A stretch of 13,281 nt of DNA from Sedimenticola sp. (GTDB lineage: Bacteria > Pseudomonadota > Gammaproteobacteria > Chromatiales > Chromatiaceae): NCBI GenBank assembly GCA_027041035.1, contig JALULB010000317.1:1-13281 (forward strand), written 5' to 3'. Below, one piece after another: positions 1-6,371 of this stretch (its first letter is position 1; each line of letters opens with the position of its first letter). Under the pieces are notes generated by a model that did not search any database, was not told the DNA's origin, and saw only the letters and a program-made list of their open reading frames with translations. The translations under genes were made by a program, and so were the position numbers.

Positions 1-1134
1 AAGTACCGGGTTACGTTGGAACAGTTCCCATGATATCTCAGCAAGTTTTTGGCGATATTCTATGGTGTCAGCTCGTATGGACCCAACGACGGGTAGTAAG
101 TTAACGAATTTCTCTCCGTACGGGGTAAGCATGATGAGAGGAAAAGACAGAAGGATGACGGCCGCGGTCAAGGTATATTGGCGCAGGCGCTGGCGACCGG
201 ACCATATGTAGGCGAGAAAAAATACCACGAAACCGACCCATGGGCCTCTGGAGACAGACCCGAGTAGCGCAAGTATCAGTATGCCGCCAGTAAGAACGAG
301 TGATTTGCTTTTTGGAAGAAACGCGCGGAGATAGAGCAGGAGACTAAAGGCTATTACCATGACGTAGCCAAGTACGATTGGGCTCTTGAATACAGCGGAT
401 GCGCGTAGAACGTCGGCACGCACATCATAGCCACCGAGGGCATGGCCGAGCAGTGAGCGAGCCATTTCATTGTAGAGATGCCAGTGTCGAAGGGATTCGA
501 ACAGGCCGACGTAGGCGATGGGGAGGATTCCGACGAGAATAGCGGTAAGGGCAACATTGATGTCTTCCGTCGTGCGTAAATATCGGCTTATCGCGTAGTA
601 GGGGACCATGATGTCGAGCAGCAGCATGGCGATCTGCCTGAGCGCATTCGTGATCGTGTCGTCACGGAAGGCGAGTAGCCCAAGCAGAATAACGAAACCA
701 GCAACAAAGCGATCGCTCGGGAATCTAAACAGCCTCAGGTTGGACGGTAGTCGGCGACGCTCGTTGAACAGCAAAGGGGCGAGTAGTAACAGTGCAAGCA
801 ATCTCGGGTAGCTTAGCTCAAACAGATAGCGTATGCCACCGAACCCAGGGATTTCCGCGCTAAGGTTAGGCAAAGCGCATACCAGTAGTAGATAGTAGGC
901 TACCCGCTGTTCTGGCGAACGCGGCACGAATGCGGCGATGATGACCGAGATGGCAGCAGCGAACACCCAAAAATCTGGCGATAGAAAAGCAGCCGAAACG
1001 ACGGCGATCCAGATGTTGCGCCATCGACGGAGTTCAGTCTTCGCTACAAGCGAGGATAGCGCGCCCTGTAGGGTCCAAAAGGCGAACCCACCCAACAGTA
1101 TGATGATCGCAAGCGCGCGGAGATGTTCAGGCAT
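1..1134 (-). CDS. O-antigen ligase / Wzy polymerase-like membrane protein (3' end outside window)
   Basis: The minus frame is open from the ATG at 1134 to the window edge (378 codons, no stop), with a stop two codons upstream of that ATG, which fixes the start region. The product is a polytopic inner-membrane protein with many hydrophobic segments (about 8-28, 40-70, 78-90, 110-124, 142-156, 165-180, 192-212, 250-272, 280-312, 320-336). Near the right end comes SRGPWVG (residues 295-301) followed by a loop with YRQKL (360-364) and RNP (374-376). This arrangement is typical of the Wzy_C / O-antigen ligase family (PF04932), which polymerises or ligates undecaprenyl-linked repeat units at the periplasmic face. 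It sits downstream of the exosortase gene on the same strand, 365 bp away, so it belongs to the EPS locus. No convincing Shine-Dalgarno lies before the ATG. Whether it is a polymerase or a ligase cannot be decided from this fragment. Confidence 0.8.
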   Translation of the reverse strand, partial: MPEHLRALAIIILLGGFAFWTLQGALSSLVAKTELRRWRNIWIAVVSAAFLSPDFWVFAAAISVIIAAFVPRSPEQRVAYYLLLVCALPNLSAEIPGFGGIRYLFELSYPRLLALLLLAPLLFNERRRLPSNLRLFRFPSDRFVAGFVILLGLLAFRDDTITNALRQIAMLLLDIMVPYYAISRYLRTTEDINVALTAILVGILPIAYVGLFESLRHWHLYNEMARSLLGHALGGYDVRADVLRASAVFKSPIVLGYVMVIAFSLLLYLRAFLPKSKSLVLTGGILILALLGSVSRGPWVGFVVFFLAYIWSGRQRLRQYTLTAAVILLSFPLIMLTPYGEKFVNLLPVVGSIRADTIEYRQKLAEISWELFQRNPVL

Positions 1135-1499
1135 GAATCAAAGTCTGCTTTTAGTCACCTGATCGCGGGTTTCTGAAATTTTCGCGTCAAGTTGAGTTGG
1201 TTTGGTCGATAAGAATAAAACTGCCATTTTCCCCTGAATGTAATGGTTTTTTACCAATCCTGAAAATTAATGAATTACACAGGTCATCGCTTGCCTATAG
1301 ACTCCTAATCAAAATTTCTTCAGTTGTTTATAATTGTGGGTATGCGACGCTCTCGGAAAGTTTCTTATAAAGTCAGTATACTGCGCGACTATCGTGTAAA
1401 TATATGGGGTTGGTAGCCTTATAAAAAAATCGTAAGTACGCTCCAGTTCTGGATAGAGAGTGTCAACTTTCAAGCGTAAGAAATCTGTTGAGGCATATG
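1135..1499. other. AT-rich intergenic gap, no gene
   Basis: This 365-bp stretch between the exosortase stop and the ligase-like start is clearly richer in A+T than the flanking genes. I see no credible coding frame, RNA gene or repeat in it. On the minus strand there are scattered promoter-like hexamers (a TTGACA near 1470 and TATACT/TATAAA near 1380-1330), but none pair at a 16-18 bp spacing. A T7 run on the minus strand (about 1423-1429) lacks a GC-rich stem and does not make a good terminator. A promoter for the ligase-like gene probably lies here but cannot be placed. Confidence 0.5.
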
Positions 1500-3068
1500 T
1501 TAGTCGGGTATGAATTTACTCAAATCGGGCTGTAAACGCTTTATATAGCGATAGATTTTCTTCTCTTGCTCTTCTATTGGTGAGTCTGGCTTTATTGGTA
1601 CGGTTACGCGTACCAGGGCACCATCTGTCCGATTCTTGAAGATCGAGTCATACAAGAGATAGAGTTTCATTAAATACTCGTTTGCGATGCTTCGCCCGCG
1701 TTGTTGAAACCAGTAGTAAACCAGTTCTTTCTGGCCGTCTTTTTCGATCACTACCCGGTTGATCGGGAGAATTTTATCGTCTGTTACGAGTATCTTCGCT
1801 TGAGTGAGTGTGTTGATCTTCCATCCTCCGCCGGGTATGCAAACACGGGGGGAGTGGGGAGACACGCCTTTACGTTGTGTATCATAGTAAGCGATATAGA
1901 GATTGAGTGTAGTCCCCGCTGGATCCTTGAAATTTGCGTTCAAATAGTCACTGAGCTGCAGAGTGTCAAGAATGTTAGGTGGAATGATCTGTGGTTGGGA
2001 GAGCCATTCTCCAATATTTTCCGGGAACTGGCTTAGGGTCAGTCGTGACGGCGTGTTTTCATGGCGTGCGCCGATCATCAGCGTGAAAAATGTTGCCCCT
2101 ACCAATAATAGAACACCCATGCGCATGGGGTTGGCGTTGAACTTTTCCTGGGCTTGCCCGTGCCCTCCTCTCGAGGGGGGGGGGTATTCCGGGATACCGA
2201 GAACTTCGCGAAATGGTCGTCTCGGGTCATGCGTGCGTGAGATTGCATAGATCTCCAATAGCAGTAACGCCGCGCTGGCCATGAATACCACCCAGCCTTC
2301 GAATTGGTGGAGAAAGCCATCGGCGGCGCCGGTCCCCGACTTGTCGACGAGTACGCCGATCATGCCTATTCTCAGACTGTTCATGATGATTGTAATGGGA
2401 ATGGTGGACAGAAAAACGAGTACCCGTTGCCAGAAGGGTGCGGAAAACAGATAGGCGGCGATATACCCAAGTCCCATTAACGGGTACAGATAACGTAAGC
2501 CACTGCATGCGTCCACAACCTGAAGCTTGTAGCTGCCAAGATCAATCACGTTACCTTCCAGGTACACCGGGATATGAAACAGCCGGATAACCCACACGCC
2601 GAGTTCCGATGAGAGCAGTTGAAGGCGGTATGACAGCGAAGCATCGATAAAATAGGGTAAGGGTATCGCGAATACCAGAAGCAGCAGCGGCCAGAAAAGG
2701 ATGCGAAAGTAGGGTATTCCGCCAAATACAAGTATCAGGCCATAGATAGTGAGAATGAGTGAGTAGTGGACCAGGATATACAATGCGCTGAGTTCGCCGA
2801 TCAGCAGCATCGATGCGCCGATAGCGATCAACACAACGCCGATCCACGCGGGTTTTCGTTCGGTGGCTCGCAGCAGGTTCCGTTTACACCAAGCGAAGTA
2901 GATGGCCAGCAGGGGAAGAAAAAAGCCATGGCTGTATTCTTCCTGACTGGACCAGCGCTCGACGAGGTTTGTTATCCCGCCCCAATAGGCGATAGTGAGA
3001 AGCAGGAGTATCAATCCACCAAGCAGATAGTGGCGTAGGTTAACTGAATCAGGTGTCCTTGCATTCAT
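1500..3068 (-). CDS. xrtD: Exosortase with fused C-terminal EpsI domain, XrtD-like (VPLPA-CTERM specific)
   Basis: This 522-residue inner-membrane protein is predicted to cleave and transfer secreted proteins that carry a PEP-CTERM-like sorting tail. Residues about 14-280 are the exosortase domain, with roughly eight membrane segments. All three conserved catalytic positions are visible: Cys188 in DACSGLR, Arg233 in NSLR and His254 in LHQFEGW. After a Pro-rich linker (295-310) and one more membrane segment (about 316-333), residues 334-522 match the EpsI domain (DUF3485), including YYDTQR (394-399) and HSPRVCIPGGGW (405-416). The exosortase+EpsI fusion and the length of about 520 residues are those of the XrtD class, which is known to be paired with VPLPA-CTERM proteins; one is encoded at 6372-7004. 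The ATG overlaps the stop of the glycosyltransferase-STAS gene as ATGA, implying translational coupling. A run of ten C lies in the linker coding sequence. The XrtD subtype is inferred from architecture and context, while the exosortase call is firm. Confidence 0.88.
   Translation of the reverse strand: MNARTPDSVNLRHYLLGGLILLLLTIAYWGGITNLVERWSSQEEYSHGFFLPLLAIYFAWCKRNLLRATERKPAWIGVVLIAIGASMLLIGELSALYILVHYSLILTIYGLILVFGGIPYFRILFWPLLLLVFAIPLPYFIDASLSYRLQLLSSELGVWVIRLFHIPVYLEGNVIDLGSYKLQVVDACSGLRYLYPLMGLGYIAAYLFSAPFWQRVLVFLSTIPITIIMNSLRIGMIGVLVDKSGTGAADGFLHQFEGWVVFMASAALLLLEIYAISRTHDPRRPFREVLGIPEYPPPSRGGHGQAQEKFNANPMRMGVLLLVGATFFTLMIGARHENTPSRLTLSQFPENIGEWLSQPQIIPPNILDTLQLSDYLNANFKDPAGTTLNLYIAYYDTQRKGVSPHSPRVCIPGGGWKINTLTQAKILVTDDKILPINRVVIEKDGQKELVYYWFQQRGRSIANEYLMKLYLLYDSIFKNRTDGALVRVTVPIKPDSPIEEQEKKIYRYIKRLQPDLSKFIPD
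2175..2184 (-). repeat. C10 homopolymer (coding strand) in the exosortase-EpsI linker
   Basis: Ten consecutive G on the plus strand read as C10 in the gene, spanning codons Tyr295-Pro296-Pro297-Pro298. It is the longest homopolymer I noticed in the window. Loss of one C would put translation into a frame ending at 2099. Gain of one C leads to a stop after about 40 codons. Either change leaves the exosortase catalytic triad intact but removes the EpsI domain. Confidence 0.9.
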
Positions 3069-4213
3069 CTCGACTGTCCATCTACCAGATAGAGGGCGTT
3101 GTTGAAGTAGAATATCTGCCGTACGCGTTGTGATAAGTTGATGATGCGGGGTTGCTCGATGCCGCGATACTTGTACAGCGCCATGATCAGCGCAATCGCG
3201 GAACTGTCGATGTATATCAGATTCGCAAGGTCGAGGGTGATGCGCTTACCGGAGGTGACCGCCTTGAAGAAAGCCTCTTGCGCGGGAGCCAGACGGGCAT
3301 GCGTGAAGGCGCCGCCAAGATGAATGAATCTCTCTTTTTCGGTATCCCTCGGTTCGATAGTCAGCGGCATCTTTTGGTACGCTTTGAAAGAGGTTCTGAG
3401 TTTCACCGCATAGGGTAGAATCCGGGTGATGACCAGCCTCAGTGCAATGCCGCCGTCGACGGCATAGCGTCGCCACAGGGTCGGTTCTTTCAGGATTCTC
3501 CATAACCATTCGAAACCGGCATTCTGCACCCAGCGTGGTGCGCGTTGAACACGACCGGCGACAAAATTGACGACAGCGCCCAAGTGGCAGATCAGTGGGA
3601 TGTCGAGTTGGTCTCGGTTGTGCTGAATCCACGCTTGGCCCTTTTTCGCGCCGAGTGCGACGACCAGGAAGTTGGCGTTGGACGAATTTATCCGGGTGAT
3701 GATATCGGGCGTGCTCATGGCGGCTACGTCGCCGAAGCCTGGATTCAAGCCACCAACGCAAGTCTCGGGCGCAACCTGGTGATTGAGTTGTTGACAGGCG
3801 GCACGGGCCGCGTCGCCTTCTCCTCCAAGGAAAAGCACGCGCACGGAATGGCTTACCGGTTGGCGCCACATGGCATCGAACAAAGTCGAACCGGCAACGC
3901 GCTCGCGGATGGGTAGACCCAGCAACCTGGCTATCCATACGATCGGCACGCCGTCGGCCAAGCTCAATTCGCTGTCGATGACCGAGTCGCGGAACCCCGG
4001 ATCTTGCAAGGCCGCTGCAATGAAATTCAAGTTGGGGGTGGCGATGACGCAACAGTGGCGTGTCGCCGCTGCATCGTACAAATGGTGGAGCGTACTGTCT
4101 ATGTCCAGCGCATCGAAAGGCAACCCCAGGATGCACCAGGTGTCCCTGTGGAAAGCGGCTCTGTCTGGCTTTTTCTTCACAACGACACTATCCGTATGCA
4201 GGACCCCCGCCAT
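3065..4213 (-). CDS. WecG/TagA/CpsF-family glycosyltransferase fused to a C-terminal STAS domain
   Basis: The 382-residue protein has two parts. Residues about 25-270 are a WecG/TagA/CpsF (PF03808) glycosyltransferase, a family that adds a sugar to an undecaprenyl-diphosphate-linked acceptor at the cytoplasmic membrane. Visible motifs are TPNLNF (59-64), ADG with the probable catalytic Asp87 (86-88), RVAGST (105-110), GGLNPGFGD (154-162), and the basic C-terminal segment RAPRWVQ...GFEWLWR...EPTLWRRY. The usual PKQE-type motif appears as KKGQ (190-193). Residues about 283-382 read as a STAS (anti-anti-sigma-like) domain, with LDLANLIYIDSSAIALIMALYK; Asp346-Ser347-Ser348 matches the DSS switch motif whose serine is phosphorylated in SpoIIAA-type proteins. 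The gene starts 137 bp after the sugar transferase stop and ends in an ATGA overlap with the exosortase. The donor sugar and the STAS partner are unknown. The domain calls are confident; the regulatory role is inference. Confidence 0.87.
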   Translation of the reverse strand: MAGVLHTDSVVVKKKPDRAAFHRDTWCILGLPFDALDIDSTLHHLYDAAATRHCCVIATPNLNFIAAALQDPGFRDSVIDSELSLADGVPIVWIARLLGLPIRERVAGSTLFDAMWRQPVSHSVRVLFLGGEGDAARAACQQLNHQVAPETCVGGLNPGFGDVAAMSTPDIITRINSSNANFLVVALGAKKGQAWIQHNRDQLDIPLICHLGAVVNFVAGRVQRAPRWVQNAGFEWLWRILKEPTLWRRYAVDGGIALRLVITRILPYAVKLRTSFKAYQKMPLTIEPRDTEKERFIHLGGAFTHARLAPAQEAFFKAVTSGKRITLDLANLIYIDSSAIALIMALYKYRGIEQPRIINLSQRVRQIFYFNNALYLVDGQSR

Positions 4214-4350
4214 CCGAGTTCCGGAACGCTCGCACGCGCGCCGGAAGCTGGCGTTTGGGTGGCGGAGGCTCTATGTGACGGCAATGGCCGACATTGTCGC
4301 AGTATGCGCGTCACAAATAAACCGTTGGCTGTTGGCGGGCCGGCTCTTGC

Positions 4351-5766
4351 CTAATACGCATTCTTGGAGAACAGGCTGAACACTGTCCGCGCCAGAATCG
4401 ACAGATCAAGCCAGATTGACCAATTATTGATGTATTCCAGATCGGATTTGATGCGTTGTTCCATCTGGCTGATATCGCGTATCTCTCCGCGCAGACCACG
4501 TACCTGTGCCAACCCCGTGATACCGGGTTTGATTCGGTGACGCGAGAGATAGGCAGTAATGCGGTGTGCGTATTGTTGGTTGTGCTGCGTGGCGTGAGGC
4601 CGTGGCCCCACCAGGGACATGTCGCCGCTGAATACGTTGAAGATCTGCGGGAGTTCATCGATGCTGGTGCGACGCAAGAAGCGGCCCACCCGGGTAACGC
4701 GCGGATCCGAGCGTGTTGCCTGCTTCACCTCGTTGCCGTGGTCGGTGTCGACCCGCATGCTGCGGAATTTCCATATCCTGAATGGCTTGCCATCCCAGCC
4801 GGTTCGTTCCTGACGAAACAGAACGGGGCCGGGTGAATCGAGCTTGATCGCCATGGCGGCGATCAACATGATGGGACTTGCGAGCAGAAGGATGATGCTG
4901 GCCAGCACCTTGTCTTCGATCGACTTCAACAGCAGGTGAGTGCCCGTGAGCGGAGTTTCCGACAAGGTCAGAATCGGGATGCCCGCGATCTCCTTCACGC
5001 TGTGGTTGAGTAGCTGGAGAGAGAAGATATTCGGCGCCCAGTGAATGTTGACATTGCTATCGAGCAGGTCGAAGTAGACCTGCTTGATGATCGGCGAGGC
5101 GTCCATTGATACGGTGATATAGACGGTTTCAATGTGATGCTCCGCGATCAGTTTCTTCAGATCATGTATCTCACCGAGTATCGGTGGTGAGTCATTGATG
5201 TTACTTGCTTTTTCGTCCTCGTTAGTGTCATTCGGCACAACGATGGCGCCAATGATATCCTCGTTGATCCACGGGTTGGTGTTGACGCGATTGAACAGGT
5301 AATTCGTCAAGGTTCCCGTGCCGATCGTCAGGGCGGAGGCGGGCTGATGGGAATGACTACGTCGTTGCAGAGAACGCAACGCGATATGCGAGGTCATTTG
5401 AAAAAGGTATCCCAGCGAGTACAACAGAACGCCAACCTGCCTGGAGAACAGCTCGGAGCTCTTGGTCAGGAAGCCGATCAGCAGCAGGGCGCCGAAAGCG
5501 ACCGTCCATGCTTTTCCCAACGTCAGGGCCTTGCGCGTCATGCCGCCATGTTGGCGGTAGACCGAGAACCGGTCGTAGCTGACCGCCATCGCGCCGATCA
5601 GCAGCATGACGGCGATGATGTCCACCGGTCTCAGGTGGCCGTTGACAAAGAGGGTGATTCCCGCCGCCAAGGCGATAACCACCATCCCATCGAAGACGGA
5701 TTGAAACGTGGTGCTGAGACTATTGCGGCGGCGCAGCAGGGATTTGTTCGATGATTCAGGTTTCAA
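4351..5766 (-). CDS. Undecaprenyl-phosphate sugar phosphotransferase, WcaJ-like (EPS initiating enzyme)
   Basis: This 471-residue membrane protein should start polysaccharide assembly by transferring a sugar phosphate (glucose is usual for the WcaJ type) from a nucleotide sugar to undecaprenyl phosphate. It has four N-terminal membrane segments (about 24-130), a Rossmann-like CoA_binding_3 region (about 143-250), a membrane-associated hairpin (about 285-307) and the catalytic bacterial sugar transferase domain (PF02397) to the end. Key motifs are SPGPVLFRQERTG (311-323), WKFRSM (332-337), Asp370-Glu371 within DELPQIFNVF, and SLVGPRP (384-390). The C-terminus LEYINNWSIWLDL...KNAY is characteristic of WcaJ-type enzymes. 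No ATG, GTG or other TTG occurs between this start and the upstream in-frame stop at 5917-5919, so the TTG at 5766 is the best start; its Shine-Dalgarno is poor. It is the first gene of the leftward cluster. The sugar specificity is inferred. Confidence 0.92.
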   Translation of the reverse strand: MKPESSNKSLLRRRNSLSTTFQSVFDGMVVIALAAGITLFVNGHLRPVDIIAVMLLIGAMAVSYDRFSVYRQHGGMTRKALTLGKAWTVAFGALLLIGFLTKSSELFSRQVGVLLYSLGYLFQMTSHIALRSLQRRSHSHQPASALTIGTGTLTNYLFNRVNTNPWINEDIIGAIVVPNDTNEDEKASNINDSPPILGEIHDLKKLIAEHHIETVYITVSMDASPIIKQVYFDLLDSNVNIHWAPNIFSLQLLNHSVKEIAGIPILTLSETPLTGTHLLLKSIEDKVLASIILLLASPIMLIAAMAIKLDSPGPVLFRQERTGWDGKPFRIWKFRSMRVDTDHGNEVKQATRSDPRVTRVGRFLRRTSIDELPQIFNVFSGDMSLVGPRPHATQHNQQYAHRITAYLSRHRIKPGITGLAQVRGLRGEIRDISQMEQRIKSDLEYINNWSIWLDLSILARTVFSLFSKNAY

Positions 5767-5895
5767 CTCGGGCGTGTCCGGTATTGAAAGAATAGGTACT
5801 CGGCAGGGTGGCGTGGATCTTACGTCAACTCCCCACTGTTTGGTATCGGTGAAGCCCGCCGATCCGGAGTAGTGGGAGCGAGATTTGTAGGCGCG

Positions 5896-5912
5896 TGCTT
5901 CGTTCGTGCCGG
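5896..5912 (-). promoter_or_regulatory. Candidate sigma-54 promoter for the leftward EPS genes
   Basis: Read on the minus strand the site is CCGGCACGAACGAAGCA. It keeps the essential GG-N10-GC spacing and the GGCACG core of the -24 element, but the -12 element has AAGC instead of TTGC. Transcription would start near 5885, about 120 nt before the TTG start at 5766. It abuts the left end of the MITE. It is a weaker match than the rightward promoter and could be chance. Confidence 0.35.
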
Positions 5913-5916
5913 CAGT

Positions 5917-6084
5917 CTAGGAGCCTGTCGGATTATGGATGAATCTACTGCGAAGCTGGGAGAGCGGTCCAAATACTCCCGTTTTTTCGTTACATAGGTC
6001 CACTATGCGCCTCAAAACCGGGAGCATTTGGCCTCGCTCTCCCACCTCCTCGCTACGATCCCCTATAACCCGACAGGCTCCTAG
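5917..6084. mobile_element. MITE: 168-bp palindromic miniature inverted-repeat element
   Basis: The two ends are perfect inverted copies, ctaggagcctgtcgg at 5917-5931 and its reverse complement at 6070-6084. The symmetry continues with mismatches to the centre near 6000, including GGGAGAGCG against CGCTCTCCC and CCAAATACTCCC against GGGAGCATTTGG. The outer CTAG on each side may be a target-site duplication, in which case the terminal repeats start GAGCCTGTCGG. A palindromic 4-bp YTAR target is typical of some IS5-type transposases. There is no transposase; a 77-codon minus frame across the element is just an accidental opening. The element is a non-autonomous passenger inserted in the divergent promoter region. 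As RNA it would fold into one long hairpin. Confidence 0.82.
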
Positions 6085-6089
6085 AGGAA

Positions 6090-6132
6090 GTAAAGTATCG
6101 ATATAGGGGTAAACCCTGTCAGGATACTTTAC
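6090..6132. promoter_or_regulatory. 43-bp nested dyad, candidate enhancer (UAS) for the sigma-54 promoter
   Basis: A perfect 10-bp inverted repeat, GTAAAGTATC (6090-6099) and GATACTTTAC (6123-6132), encloses a second, inner repeat AGGG (6105-6108) and CCCT (6114-6117) with exactly the same centre at 6111. The dyad centre is about 130 bp upstream of the -24 element at 6241-6257, the usual distance for an enhancer-binding-protein site. No T-tract follows, so it does not look like a terminator. The repeat is seen directly; its function as a UAS, perhaps for a PrsR-type regulator, is inference. Confidence 0.5.
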
Positions 6133-6188
6133 AGTTGTGATGCGCCTCACGTTTCAGGGAGGGGGTATCCTATCTCGATTTCCCATAA

Positions 6189-6201
6189 AAATTTATTGAT
6201 T
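6189..6201. promoter_or_regulatory. IHF-like binding site
   Basis: AAATTTATTGATT agrees with the IHF consensus YAANNNNTTGATW at all specified positions but the first. It lies in an A+T-rich stretch between the dyad and the sigma-54 promoter, where IHF bending normally assists contact between an enhancer-bound activator and RNA polymerase. The consensus is degenerate, so a chance match is possible. Confidence 0.35.
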
Positions 6202-6240
6202 ACAGTTGTTTATTTGATTCATTGGCTTACGGTGGTTGGT

Positions 6241-6257
6241 TTGGCTCGATAATTGCA
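6241..6257 (+). promoter_or_regulatory. Sigma-54 (-24/-12) promoter of the VPLPA-CTERM gene
   Basis: TTGGCTCGATAATTGCA matches the consensus YTGGCACGNNNNTTGCW at every defined base but one (T for A in the -24 box), with exact GG-N10-GC spacing. The start of transcription would be near 6268, leaving a leader of about 100 nt before the ATG at 6372. PEP-CTERM/exosortase loci are known to use sigma-54 with PrsK/PrsR two-component control, which supports the call. Confidence 0.72.
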
Positions 6258-6371
6258 TCATAATTTGTCAGCGGCGCTTCACCCGCAACGTAGTCGTCGG
6301 TTCCTCTCGACGTTTTGCGGCAAGTGGTGCTGTTTATTTAAAGTGATATTTCTCTCATGGAGAGCAGGCTA

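Noticed and set aside
1415..1470. T-run and small TCCAG-AA-CTGGA palindrome after the exosortase gene as a terminator
   Set aside because: The short stem is not adjacent to the T-run, and the sequence directly before the T-run cannot form a stable GC-rich hairpin.
3246..4136. 296-codon minus-strand frame overlapping the glycosyltransferase-STAS gene
   Set aside because: It is the shifted frame of the same strand; the overlapped frame has all the WecG and STAS motifs, while this one is Arg-rich without domains.
5917..6150. 77-codon minus-strand frame running through the MITE
   Set aside because: It is a by-product of the palindrome, starts in the dyad region without a ribosome site, and is not long enough to be a transposase remnant I can recognise.
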